NCBI GenBank assembly: GCA_023511655.1
Contig: JAIMBB010000001.1
Location: 1 to 64,000 of the forward strand
DNA: 64,000 nt
Reading direction: 5' to 3'
Origin: Anaerolineae bacterium
GTDB lineage: Bacteria > Chloroflexota > Anaerolineae > J036 > Brachytrichaceae
In this document: piece by piece, positions 7,839 to 16,362 of the stretch
Layout: each line of letters begins with the position of its first letter
Position numbering within the stretch: position 1 is the first letter of the stretch
Program-made: the position numbers and the translations under genes
The notes under the pieces: generated by a model
The model's database searches: none
What the model was told of the DNA's origin: nothing
Seen by the model: the letters and a program-made list of their open reading frames with translations, nothing else

Positions 7839-9278
7839 ATGGCTAAGCGAAAACCCAACCTCATCCTGTTCGGCATAGACAGCCTGCGGCGCGACCACAT
7901 GAGCCTGTATGGCTATCATCGCCTGACCACGCCTCATCTTGCCGAGTATGCCCGCGGGGGCGTGACCTTCGACAATCTGTTCAGCCCATCCATCCCCACC
8001 ACGCCGGCCTATTCCTCAATGTTCACGGGCATGGATTGCTTCGGCACCGACGTAGTCGCCTTGCGACATGCCGGCGGCCTGGGCGAGCACGTCAAAACGC
8101 TGGCTGAGGTGCTCGGCGAAAACGGCTACAACACCACTTGCGTCGGCTTCAGCGGCAACCCGGCCGCGCGCGGCTTTCAGCGATACCTCGATTTTGCCGG
8201 CTGGGGGTCGTGGGAGGAAGGCCGCAGCCCGAAAGCCGATAACCTCAACGACGTGGCCATCCCGGAGTTGAAACGCCTGGCAAAGGAAGACGCGCCGTTC
8301 TTCCTCTTTCTGCGGCACATGGATCCGCACTCACCCTATCTGCCGCCCCGGCCGTTCGAGCGCCTGTTCTACGCCGGCGACGAATGCGACCCAAACAACA
8401 CCTCGCTCGAGCCGGTCTACGCCTTCAAGCCGTTTGCCGATTACTTCCGAAGCTGGTTCCCGCCGGGTTGCACGGACAAGGATTACATCATCGCCCAGTA
8501 CGACGGCGCCATCGCCTACATGGACGCCGCCATCGCCAACCTGTTCACGGCCATCCAATCGCTGGGCATCGAGGAAGAGACGCTGGTGGTAATCAACTCC
8601 GACCACGGCGAGACGCTGCACGATCACGAGTGCTATTACGACCACCACGGCCTGTATGAATGCACGCTGATCGTGCCGCTGATCATCCGCTTCCCCGGCC
8701 GCGTGCCGGCCGGCCAGCGCATCGCCGACATCTGTCACATGAAGGACGTGATGCCGACCATCCTCGACCTGCTCGGCATTCGCACCAGGATCAAGTTCGA
8801 CGGACGCAGCCTGGCCCCGCTGATGCAGGGCAAACCGCGCGTCATGGAGCCGGAGATGTATCTGACCGAAGCGACCTGGATGCGCAAGCACGGCTGGCGC
8901 ACGCCGGAGTGGAAGCTCATCCGCGCCCTGGAGCCAGACTTTCACTTCAAGCCGGCGGTGGAGCTATACAACCTGTTGAAGGATCCGGGCGAGCTACACA
9001 ACGTGGCCGATGAAGAGCCGGAAGTGGTGGCCATGTTGACCGAGCGCATGAATGCCCACATCGCCCGGCGCGAGAGGCAAACCGGTCGCCCCAACCCAAT
9101 TTTCACAAATCTCAACTGGCACGGCCACGGCGGCGGCCCGTTCCAGTCGTCGCAGCAGGCCTACGACACACTGCACATCGGGTCGCCCAAAGTCGCCCAG
9201 CAATTGCAGGCGAAGGACACCAAGGCCAGGCGGACGCTCAAAGAGCTGCAAACCCAACGCGGCGCGAAGAAATTGTGA
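7839..9278 (+). CDS. Sulfatase-fold (alkaline phosphatase superfamily) hydrolase with Thr at the nucleophile position
   Basis: A 479-residue cytoplasmic protein; the start MAKRKPNLILFGIDSLRRDH matches family N-termini. An alternative ATG lies at 7821, and neither has a clear ribosome site. Metal ligands are visible: Asp in GIDSLRRDH, SDHGETLHDH near residue 250 and DHHGLYE after it. The usual sulfatase signature C/S-x-P-x-R-x4-T-G is here T-T-P-A-Y-S-S-M-F-T-G (residues 54-64). The residue normally converted to formylglycine is therefore Thr54, and the Arg is Tyr. That pattern fits the phosphodiesterase or phosphotransferase branches of the superfamily, which use an unmodified Thr, better than a true sulfatase. 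The next gene is a sulfotransferase-like protein. Confidence 0.85.
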   Translation: MAKRKPNLILFGIDSLRRDHMSLYGYHRLTTPHLAEYARGGVTFDNLFSPSIPTTPAYSSMFTGMDCFGTDVVALRHAGGLGEHVKTLAEVLGENGYNTTCVGFSGNPAARGFQRYLDFAGWGSWEEGRSPKADNLNDVAIPELKRLAKEDAPFFLFLRHMDPHSPYLPPRPFERLFYAGDECDPNNTSLEPVYAFKPFADYFRSWFPPGCTDKDYIIAQYDGAIAYMDAAIANLFTAIQSLGIEEETLVVINSDHGETLHDHECYYDHHGLYECTLIVPLIIRFPGRVPAGQRIADICHMKDVMPTILDLLGIRTRIKFDGRSLAPLMQGKPRVMEPEMYLTEATWMRKHGWRTPEWKLIRALEPDFHFKPAVELYNLLKDPGELHNVADEEPEVVAMLTERMNAHIARRERQTGRPNPIFTNLNWHGHGGGPFQSSQQAYDTLHIGSPKVAQQLQAKDTKARRTLKELQTQRGAKKL

Positions 9279-9377
9279 ATTGAAAATTGAGAATTGAGAA
9301 TTGAGAATTGAGAATTGAGAAAGGAGGATTGACTTTCTCAATTCTTCATTCTCAATTCTTCATTCTCAATTCTCATT
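9277..9377 (+). repeat. Heptamer tandem repeat with inverted arm (GAATTGA family)
   Basis: Directly after the hydrolase stop codon, GAATTGA-type 7-bp units repeat about seven times. A spacer AAAGGAGGATTGAC follows, then the complementary units (TTCTCAA/TTCTTCA) repeat in reverse. The whole can fold into a long AT-rich stem. The same sequence family recurs inside the ApnL-like gene at 48591-48689. Confidence 0.9.
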
Positions 9378-9382
9378 CAGGC

Positions 9383-10102
9383 ATGATCACAATCATCGGA
9401 CGCGGGCACTCCGGCACGCGCGCCATCTCGCACACGCTGATGGCCAGCGGGATATTCATGGGCCGGGTAATCAACGATTCGGGCGACATGCTCCCCCCCG
9501 AAGACCTCTACGACGCCTGTCGCGTGATGGCCAAATACGTTATCCACCGCGGCAACAACGAATGGGACTTCTCGAACCTGCACACCATGCCGATTGATCC
9601 GGCGTTCGAATTTCTGGTGCGGCGCTACCTGCGCCATGTGCTGGCGCACAACGAGCCGCGCGGTTGGAAGCTGCCGGAGACAACGTTGATCTACCCGTGG
9701 GTCGTGCGCCTGTTCCCCGATGCGCACTACATCCTCTGGGTGCGCGATCCACGCGACTGCATCTTGGGCGCGCACCTGACCGACGACCTGGCTGACTTCG
9801 GCGTGCCCTATCAGCGACCGGCCGACGACGACGTCTTGATGATGCGCGCGATCAGTTGGAAGTATCAACGCGATATCGTGCGTGCCACGCCGCCGCCCAA
9901 GCGTTGCATCGCCGTTCGGTTCGAAGATTTCGTCCTCGATCAGGACGCGACGCTGGCCCGGCTGCAAGACTTTCTCGGCTTCCCGCTGGCCAAAATCATC
10001 GTGCGACCGGAGGCGATCGGCCGCTGGAAGACCAGCAATGTAGACTTCAGCCGCTTCGATCATCTCTTCGGCGCGGACCTGATCGAGCAGGGCTACTTGT
10101 AG
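9383..10102 (+). CDS. Sulfotransferase-like protein
   Basis: A 239-residue protein with the PAPS-sulfotransferase layout. The N-terminal loop IIGRGHSGTRAISHTL stands where the 5'-phosphosulfate loop lies, and YILWVRDPRDCILGAH is the 3'-phosphate-binding strand and helix (R-D-P-R-D). KCIAVRFEDFVLDQ matches the late family motif. The reading frame stays open upstream through the repeat element, but the ATG at 9383 opens straight into the conserved MITIIGRGHSGTR, so it is preferred. Such proteins move sulfate from PAPS to hydroxyls of sugars or small molecules. It directly follows the sulfatase-fold hydrolase, separated only by the heptamer repeat. Remote similarity to P-loop kinases cannot be excluded. 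Confidence 0.75.
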   Translation: MITIIGRGHSGTRAISHTLMASGIFMGRVINDSGDMLPPEDLYDACRVMAKYVIHRGNNEWDFSNLHTMPIDPAFEFLVRRYLRHVLAHNEPRGWKLPETTLIYPWVVRLFPDAHYILWVRDPRDCILGAHLTDDLADFGVPYQRPADDDVLMMRAISWKYQRDIVRATPPPKRCIAVRFEDFVLDQDATLARLQDFLGFPLAKIIVRPEAIGRWKTSNVDFSRFDHLFGADLIEQGYL

Positions 10103-10216
10103 AGGTCAGCAGGTCGGCAGGTCAGCAGGTCGGCAGGTCGGCAGGTCAGCAGGTCGTGGCGACTTGACAACTTGACGACTTGATGACTTGATGACTTGAC
10201 GACTTGAAGACTTGAC
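10103..10216 (+). repeat. Two adjacent 8-bp tandem repeat arrays
   Basis: Seven units of AGGTCAGC/AGGTCGGC (10103-10158) begin on the base after the sulfotransferase stop codon. Seven units of GACTTGAC/GACTTGAT follow (10161-10216). They fill most of the gap to the next gene. The first unit resembles the 9-bp unit inside the polymerase IV gene (core AGGTCGG). Confidence 0.9.
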
Positions 10217-10236
10217 CCTCCTGACCAATCCATTTG

Positions 10237-11238
10237 ATGAACATGCTGCGAGTTTGTGTGATCGGCCTCGGCAACATCGGCAACCTGCACGCAGACATTT
10301 ATAAAGCCGATCCGCTCGCCGAGCTGGTCGGCGTATGCGACAAAATCCCCGAACGCGCGGAGCAGGCGGGGCGGCGACTGGGTGTGCCGCATTTCACCGA
10401 CACGAAGGCCTTGCTTGCTGCGCTGCAGCCCGACGTATGCAGCATCGCCACCGGCGGGTTCGAATACAGCAGCGATCACTACGAACCGACCATGCAGGCG
10501 CTCGACGCCGGCTGCCACGTGCTGGGCGAAAAGCCCATCAGCAACGACATCCGCCTGGCCGAGGAAATGGTCGCCTTCGCGCGCCACAAGAACCGCTGCT
10601 ATGCCATCAACCTCAATCACCGCTTCACGCCGGCGGCGCGCATCGCCAAGCAATGGCAACGCGAAGGCCGGATTGGCGCGCTGTTGTTCTGCAACATGGC
10701 GCTGTGGATCGGCCGACCCGAAGACCTCGACTCGCCCTACTATCACCTCAAGGCGCTCAACCCCCATTCGGTGGACATCATGCGCCATTTCTGCGGCGAT
10801 GTGAGGCGCGTGCAGTGCTTTGCCACAAAGGCGCCTGGCCGCTGGATGTGGAGCACGGCTTCGATCAATGTGCAATTCGCCAGCGGCGCAGTCGGCCATC
10901 TCACCAGCAGCTACGACATCAAACGGGCGCACGCCGTCGAGCGATGCGAAGTCGCAGGGGTGAACGGGCGCTTCGTGATCGAGGATATGTGGATGCGCGC
11001 AACGCTGTATCCCGCCGAGACGATGGTGCAGCAGGTGTATCAGAACCCCGTCTTCGGCGGCTTTGCCGGCTTCCGCGACACCTTCCGAGACCGCATCCAC
11101 GCCTTCCTGCAAGAGGTGAGCGACGGCGTGCCGCCCGACCGCATTGACGGCAGCGGCGCGGACGGCCTGGCGGCGCAGAAGGTGATTCACGCGGCGATCG
11201 AGTCATTAGAGACAGGGCAGATCGTAGAAGTGACGTGA
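10237..11238 (+). CDS. Gfo/Idh/MocA family NAD(P)-dependent dehydrogenase
   Basis: 333 residues. The Rossmann motif is CVIGLGNIGNLHADIY, the catalytic Lys lies in LGEKPISND, and AINLNHRFTPAAR and LNPHSVDIMRHFCGDVRR match the paralogue at 5904 closely. The start is ATG at 10237 or 10243; no convincing ribosome site precedes either, since the repeat arrays run up to 20 bp before the gene. It probably acts on a substrate related to that of its paralogue, as one of two oxidation steps in the same pathway. It closes the gene run that starts with the DeoR fusion regulator. Confidence 0.9.
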   Translation: MNMLRVCVIGLGNIGNLHADIYKADPLAELVGVCDKIPERAEQAGRRLGVPHFTDTKALLAALQPDVCSIATGGFEYSSDHYEPTMQALDAGCHVLGEKPISNDIRLAEEMVAFARHKNRCYAINLNHRFTPAARIAKQWQREGRIGALLFCNMALWIGRPEDLDSPYYHLKALNPHSVDIMRHFCGDVRRVQCFATKAPGRWMWSTASINVQFASGAVGHLTSSYDIKRAHAVERCEVAGVNGRFVIEDMWMRATLYPAETMVQQVYQNPVFGGFAGFRDTFRDRIHAFLQEVSDGVPPDRIDGSGADGLAAQKVIHAAIESLETGQIVEVT

Positions 11239-11302
11239 TGTTGTCAAGATATTCATACAGGTCAGCTCGCGCATAACATCAACCATGTAAGCCACGGTTT
11301 AC

Positions 11303-11332
11303 AAGCCACGTTTCTTGGAGAAACCTGGCTTT
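11303..11332. repeat. Palindromic repeat, GGTTTCTT/AAGAAACC type (copy 1)
   Basis: An imperfect palindrome AAGCCACGTTTCTT-GGAGAAACCTGGCTT around a short centre. It closely resembles the perfect palindrome at 16323-16345 and more distantly the hairpin at 41643-41675, so it belongs to a dispersed REP-like family. Confidence 0.6.
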
Positions 11333-11343
11333 CAGATCACTGA

Positions 11344-11451
11344 GAGCTTGTTTGAGAAAGCCATATATGCCGTTGTCTCAGGCGCTCAACCGCCAGATAC
11401 GGCGTCAGGAAGCTGTCAAGAACGGCCAAAACTGATTTGGCAAACAAGCTC
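11344..11451. mobile_element. MITE-like element, 108 bp
   Basis: Perfect 11-bp terminal inverted repeats, GAGCTTGTTTG at 11344-11354 and CAAACAAGCTC at 11441-11451, enclose 86 bp without a reading frame. The trinucleotide TGA flanks both ends (11341-11343 and 11452-11454) as a target duplication. Ends starting with GAG plus a TNA duplication are known for the IS1031 group of the IS5 family, so this may be a non-autonomous derivative. The remainder of 11239-11562 holds copy 1 of the palindrome and no gene. Confidence 0.65.
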
Positions 11452-11562
11452 TGAGGCGCATTAGGCACCGCATCTCGCTTCGCGAACCATCAAATATTCC
11501 TCCAGGCGTTGCACCGGCGCGCGTCCGACATACCATTACAAGCGCACCACTTGCAGCGCGCC

Positions 11563-14500
11563 ATGACAAAATTCAATCCGCATCCCTTCGAGCGAGTCCG
11601 GGCAAATTTCGCCACGCCTCCTCGCGATTACTCACCCGCTCCCATCTGGTGGTGGAGCGGCGACGCACTCGACCTGGAACGGTTGAAGTGGCAACTCGAC
11701 CGGTTCGTCGCCGGCGGCGTCTACAACGTCGTGCTGCTCAACCTCGCGCCCACCGGCCCACTCTACGGCGCCGAGGCCGACCGCCCCGAATTCTTCTCAG
11801 ATGCCTGGTGGGAGATCTTCCGCGGCATGTGCGGACACGCCCGTCAGATCGGCATGCGCATCTGGGTGTATGACCAGATCGGGTTCTCAGGCGCCAATCT
11901 GCAAGCCGGGTTGGTGCGCGACCACCCAGCCTGGGCCGGCCAGTGGCTGGGCTGCGCCAGCGTCCAAGGCACCGGCGGCTTGCAGGTGGTATGCCCCGCA
12001 GAAGGTGAACCGCTGGCCGCCTCGGTCACACCGATTGACCCCCAGGGCATCGCGATCGGCCCACCGACGCGAGTGCCCTTGGCCGACCGCCGCGCAGCGT
12101 GCAACGTCGCCCAACTTTCGCGCCTGCGCCTGATCTACACCGTGAAGCGCGGCTTCGACTACACCAGCGCCGAAGCATGCGCCGGGCTGATTGACATCGT
12201 GCACGGCGAATACGAGCGGCGCGCCGGCGATTTCTTTGGCGACGTTATCGTCGGCTCGTTCCAAGACGAGCTGCCGACCATGCCGACATGGGGACCAACG
12301 TTCGTCGAGGCCTTCCGGCAACGCGTGGGCTACGACTTGCGCGATCATATCGAATGGCTCTATGATGGCGACGACGTACATGCCCAACGCGTGCGCGTGG
12401 ATGCCGAGACCGTGCGCGCGGCGCTGGTCGAAGAAGCGTTCTTCAAGCCACTTTTCGATTGGCACGAGCGCCATGGTCTGATCTGCGGCTTCGACCAACA
12501 ACATCCAGCCCGCCAGGGCCACCCCATCGCCAGCGTCGGCCTGTATGCCGACTATCTGCGCACCCACCGCTGGTATGGTGCGCCGGGCAGCGATCACCAC
12601 GGCGAAGCGAAGGTGCACAGCTCACTGGCCCACCTATACGATCGCCCACGCGTGTGGATCGAAGCTTTTCACAGCACCGGCTGGGGCGGCACGCTCGAAG
12701 AAACCTTCGACTGGTTGCTGCCGTGGCTCCGCGCCGGCGCGAACTTATATAACCCGCATGCCGCCTACTACAGCACGCGCGGCGGATGGTGGGAATGGGC
12801 GCCCCCCTCCACCTGCTGGCGCCAGCCATACTGGAAGCACTACCCACTATTCTCGGCAGCCGTGAGCCGCTTGTGTTACGTGCTCAGCCAGGGACACCAC
12901 ACCTGCGACATCGGCGTGCTCTTCCCGACCACGACCGTCCAGGCCAACCTGACGCCAGAAGGCCCTTTGCCGCGCGCGCAAGCCGCCCACGACGCCTACA
13001 CGGCGCTCGTTGGACTGATGACGTGGTATGACGTCCAGCCCGGCGCGCTGGATCGCGACCGGCGCGACTTCGACATGCTCGACGACGATTCGGTGCATCG
13101 CGCCGGCATCGAAGATGGCGCATTGGTGATCGGCCATGAGCGTTACCGCGTCGTCGTGTTGCCGGCATGCACCGTCCTCCAGCCGAACACCGCCGCGAAG
13201 TTGGTCCAATTCGTCGAAAGCGGCGGACGGTTGATCGCCGTCGGCGCACTGCCCGAGCTGGCCGCGCAGGCCGATCAGTCCGCGGTGCGACGCTTGCAGC
13301 ACTTCTTCGAGGGCGGGCAGGCAACTTTCGTCGCCGACGCTAACCGGATCGGCGATGCGCTAGCCGATCTGCCGCGCCCATTCGATGCCCCCGTGCCCCT
13401 CCTGCACCATCGCATCGAGGGGCGCGATGTCGTCTTCGTGCCAGCGACCTTTCCGCGCGCCACCGAAGTCGCCGGCAAGCACTGGCTCGATGTGAATTAC
13501 AACTTCGACGCGCGACGCTACCGACGCGGGATGGTCGTTCGCGCCATGGGCAAGACCAGCGCACCGCAACTGTGGGATCCGATCAGCGGCGAGATCACGC
13601 GCGTGCACGCCGAGATCGGCGACGGCTACGTGGACGCTTTCATCCCCTTCAAAGATGGACCGGCAGCATTGCTGGTCTGGGACAGCGCCCCTGCACCCGA
13701 TGAAATGGTCGAACATGATCAGCCCGCGGCCGTCATCCAGGTGCCAGATGCCTGGAGCGCATCACTCGAACCGACACTGGACAACCGTTACGGCGACTTT
13801 GCATTGCCCGCTTTTGCCGGCGCTCCACCCGCGCAGACCTGGCATGTGCAACACCGCCTGGACGGCGAAACGGTCTGGCGCGACGCAACGCTGACCTTCG
13901 GCACCTACGGCTGGTTTACCGGGCCGGACGATCCCGACTGTTTGCCTGCGCTGTTGCACTACCCGTCTTCGGGCGCCGACCCGCTGCAGGTCAAGGAATG
14001 GAAACCGGTCATCTACTCGCTTTCGCGCGGCATCGAGCGCGACCGGTTGCACGCTGCGTCGCTGGGACCAAAGGGCCGCGTGCCTCAGGAATTCCTCGCC
14101 TTCGGCCCGGTGCGTGCCGGCCAGGGCATTCGCTTCCGCACCGGCTTTTGGATGGACGAGCCGCGGGCAGCGCATCTGGTCATCGGTGCCCCGGCCGCCA
14201 AGCGCGTCTGGTTGAACGGAGAGCAGGCCGGCGACGACGCCCCCGGCTATCACTGGCAAGCGCCCGTCCAGCTTCGAACAGGCTACAACGTCCTCGAATT
14301 CGAGCTGCGCGCCGAACAGTCGGTGCATATGCGCGCGTTCTGGGCACTTGTATCCAATGCGGACGCGTTCAAACGACCCGAATGGCTCACCATCCCCGGC
14401 CAGCCGGTCAGGGATTCGCGCGTGCGCTTCGTGCGCACGGTGGAGATATCCTTCGAACCCACCGAAGCGCGCCTGCACATCGGCACGGCCGGCGCATGTC

Positions 14501-15531
14501 GCGTGCTGGTGAACGGCGTGGAAGTTGGACGACAAGGCGGCTTCGACCCATACGATGGCTCGCCGCGCGTGCAACGCTACACCACGCGCGCCTTCCGGCG
14601 CGGCTCGAATGAGGTGGCAATCGAGATCCAGGATCAGGGGCAACCGATCGCCTTGCTGGTAGATGCGATAGTGAGCAGCGCCGACGACCGTTGCCTCATC
14701 TTCTTTGGTGACGCGGATTGGACCGCACAGCGCGACGATGGACCGGTTCAGCCAGCAGCACTGCGAAGGCGGCAATGGGTGGACCGTGCTTACACCTCGG
14801 AAGCCGACTTCGCCTCCGGCATCGACCCGGCATGGCCGCTGGTCCAACGCAGGCCGCATCCACTGCCTGCTGCCCATTGGCTGGAAGATGTGCCTTCCGA
14901 TGGAACGGTGATCCCCATCGTGCCTGACGCACACGCCGGCGCGCCGGCAATCGAATGGTTCAGGTGGACGGCGCCAGCTATGGCCACCGCCATCCGCCTG
15001 CCCATCCACGGACAGGCTAGCCTGCTCGTTGACGGGGAAGAGATCGCGCTGCGCGATGGATACGCCGAATTACCGCCGGCCGACGCACCCATCCGCACCA
15101 TGATGCTCCGCGTGGTGCGGGAACGTGGCCGAAGCGGCGGCGCTGCATTCGACGGCCCAATCACCTACGAAGCGGATCGGGGGCCGATGGGCCTTGGGGC
15201 ATGGGCGGACTACGGGTTGGCATCGTATTCCGGCGGCGTGCGCTATAGCACGACGTTCCATCTGACCCATCTGCCGGCACATCTCACCCTCGACCTGGGA
15301 GACGTGCGCGGCACGGCCGAGGTGTGGGTCAACGGCCAACTTGTCGGGGCGCGCTTTTGCTCGCCCTGGCGCTTCGACCTCTCTTCGGCGATGCAGATCG
15401 GAGAGAACGCGCTGGAAGTGCTGGTGTGCAACACACTTGGGCCGTATCTCAAGTCGGTCAGCCCGACGCACTATGTCTTCCCCGGTCAGGAAGTGTCGGG
15501 GTTGTTCGGCCCGGTTCGTCTGCTATCCTGA
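11563..15531 (+). CDS. Large glycoside hydrolase, GH106-like (alpha-L-rhamnosidase type)
   Basis: A 1322-residue enzyme. Residues about 18-34 carry FATPPRDYSPAPIWWWSGD, the hallmark start of the GH106-like family. The (beta/alpha)8 region follows, with acidic candidates in VGSFQDELPTMPTWG and WIEAFHSTGWGGT. Several beta-sandwich modules come next, and the C-terminal jelly roll ends in RFCSPWRFDLSS and GENALEVLVCNTLG, typical of rhamnosidases that remove terminal L-rhamnose from pectic side chains or glycosides. The ATG at 11563 fits the family start better than an upstream GTG/TTG region. No signal peptide is evident, so it probably acts on imported oligosaccharides or glycosides in the cytoplasm. 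It stands alone between the MITE and a convergent SDR gene. Confidence 0.85.
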   Translation: MTKFNPHPFERVRANFATPPRDYSPAPIWWWSGDALDLERLKWQLDRFVAGGVYNVVLLNLAPTGPLYGAEADRPEFFSDAWWEIFRGMCGHARQIGMRIWVYDQIGFSGANLQAGLVRDHPAWAGQWLGCASVQGTGGLQVVCPAEGEPLAASVTPIDPQGIAIGPPTRVPLADRRAACNVAQLSRLRLIYTVKRGFDYTSAEACAGLIDIVHGEYERRAGDFFGDVIVGSFQDELPTMPTWGPTFVEAFRQRVGYDLRDHIEWLYDGDDVHAQRVRVDAETVRAALVEEAFFKPLFDWHERHGLICGFDQQHPARQGHPIASVGLYADYLRTHRWYGAPGSDHHGEAKVHSSLAHLYDRPRVWIEAFHSTGWGGTLEETFDWLLPWLRAGANLYNPHAAYYSTRGGWWEWAPPSTCWRQPYWKHYPLFSAAVSRLCYVLSQGHHTCDIGVLFPTTTVQANLTPEGPLPRAQAAHDAYTALVGLMTWYDVQPGALDRDRRDFDMLDDDSVHRAGIEDGALVIGHERYRVVVLPACTVLQPNTAAKLVQFVESGGRLIAVGALPELAAQADQSAVRRLQHFFEGGQATFVADANRIGDALADLPRPFDAPVPLLHHRIEGRDVVFVPATFPRATEVAGKHWLDVNYNFDARRYRRGMVVRAMGKTSAPQLWDPISGEITRVHAEIGDGYVDAFIPFKDGPAALLVWDSAPAPDEMVEHDQPAAVIQVPDAWSASLEPTLDNRYGDFALPAFAGAPPAQTWHVQHRLDGETVWRDATLTFGTYGWFTGPDDPDCLPALLHYPSSGADPLQVKEWKPVIYSLSRGIERDRLHAASLGPKGRVPQEFLAFGPVRAGQGIRFRTGFWMDEPRAAHLVIGAPAAKRVWLNGEQAGDDAPGYHWQAPVQLRTGYNVLEFELRAEQSVHMRAFWALVSNADAFKRPEWLTIPGQPVRDSRVRFVRTVEISFEPTEARLHIGTAGACRVLVNGVEVGRQGGFDPYDGSPRVQRYTTRAFRRGSNEVAIEIQDQGQPIALLVDAIVSSADDRCLIFFGDADWTAQRDDGPVQPAALRRRQWVDRAYTSEADFASGIDPAWPLVQRRPHPLPAAHWLEDVPSDGTVIPIVPDAHAGAPAIEWFRWTAPAMATAIRLPIHGQASLLVDGEEIALRDGYAELPPADAPIRTMMLRVVRERGRSGGAAFDGPITYEADRGPMGLGAWADYGLASYSGGVRYSTTFHLTHLPAHLTLDLGDVRGTAEVWVNGQLVGARFCSPWRFDLSSAMQIGENALEVLVCNTLGPYLKSVSPTHYVFPGQEVSGLFGPVRLLS

Positions 15532-15541
15532 GCGACGCGCA

Positions 15542-16303
15542 TCAACCACTCCGTCCACCGGTCAGCCAGCCGCCGTCTACGACCAGGGTCTGGCCAGTGA
15601 TCATTTCGGCCTCCTGCGACACGAGGAAGCGCACGGCGCTGGCGATGTCGGTCGGATACACAGCCCGGCCGAGCGGGTTATAACGCGCCCACTTCTCGGC
15701 GTAATCCGGTTCCGTCGCCAGGTTGCGCGCGTTCACCACCGCGCCGATGCCGATGGCGTTGGCCGTAATGCCGTGCGGCGACACCTCTGCGGAGACTACT
15801 TTGGCCATTTGCCGCAGCGCGGCTTTGGTGATGCTGTAAGCGCTGAGGGCAGCAGGCGAGCGGATGCCGGCCACCGATGATGAGAACACGATGCGCCCAC
15901 CCCACCCCTGCGCGATCATCTGCCTGGTCGCCGCCCGGGCACCGAAGTACGCCCCTTTCACATTCAGGTCGAACAGCGCATCCCAAACCGATTCCTGCGT
16001 TTCCATCATTGTGGCGAACACGGTGATACCGGCATTGGCGATGAAGAAATCGAGCCGACCGAACTCCGCAACACAGCGCGCGACCAGGTCGTCGTTGGCC
16101 TGAACGCTCGTCAGGTCAGCTTCCATCACCGCGACGCATCCTCCCCTGGCGCGGATGCGCGCCGCGTTCGCCTCGGCCAGTTCCGGCTCAGCGTGGTGCG
16201 AGATCAGCACGCGCGCGCCGTCCGACGCCAGTCGCTCGGCAATCGCCGCGCCGATTTCGCGGCTGGCGCCGGTGACGATCGCCGCTTTATCTTTTAGTTC
16301 CAT
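15542..16303 (-). CDS. Short-chain dehydrogenase/reductase (SDR)
   Basis: A 253-residue classical SDR starting MELKDKAAIVTGASREIGAA. The cofactor motif T-G-x-x-x-G-x-G has Glu in place of the second Gly (TGASREIG), an unusual but not unknown substitution. The catalytic Ser lies in VFSSSVAGI, Tyr and Lys in YSITK, and the C-terminal DGGWLTGG is typical. It converges on the GH106-like gene with 10 bp between the stop codons. It is one of two SDR genes side by side on the minus strand, likely oxidising sugars or hydroxy acids; the exact substrate cannot be told. Confidence 0.88.
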   Translation of the reverse strand: MELKDKAAIVTGASREIGAAIAERLASDGARVLISHHAEPELAEANAARIRARGGCVAVMEADLTSVQANDDLVARCVAEFGRLDFFIANAGITVFATMMETQESVWDALFDLNVKGAYFGARAATRQMIAQGWGGRIVFSSSVAGIRSPAALSAYSITKAALRQMAKVVSAEVSPHGITANAIGIGAVVNARNLATEPDYAEKWARYNPLGRAVYPTDIASAVRFLVSQEAEMITGQTLVVDGGWLTGGRSG

Positions 16304-16322
16304 GGCGACGATGCTTTACCAA

Positions 16323-16345
16323 CCAGGTTTCTTCAAGAAACCTGG
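16323..16345. repeat. Perfect 23-bp palindrome, GGTTTCTT/AAGAAACC type (copy 2)
   Basis: The left arm CCAGGTTTCTT is followed by a single C and the exact complement AAGAAACCTGG. It lies between two SDR genes and matches copy 1 at 11303-11332. It could form a hairpin in the transcript, but its recurrence suggests a dispersed repeat rather than a dedicated terminator. Confidence 0.75.
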
Positions 16346-16362
16346 CTTGTGGTTTGTCCGCG

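Noticed and set aside
9308-9382. Upstream start of the sulfotransferase-like gene inside the repeat
   Set aside because: It would encode only repeat sequence; the AGGAGG there is too close to the TTG, and the conserved part begins at 9383.
9277-10216. Repeat arrays considered as a CRISPR array
   Set aside because: Units are 7-8 bp and directly adjacent, with no spacers and no cas genes nearby.
10093-11190. 365-codon minus-strand frame over a Gfo/Idh gene and the 8-bp arrays
   Set aside because: The translated repeat (SSHQVVKLSS, CRPADLLTCRPADL) at its end is only the tandem array read in one frame; the gene is on the plus strand.
13762-15009. 415-codon minus-strand frame inside the GH106-like gene
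   Set aside because: It lies wholly within a well-supported glycosidase gene and has no recognisable domain.
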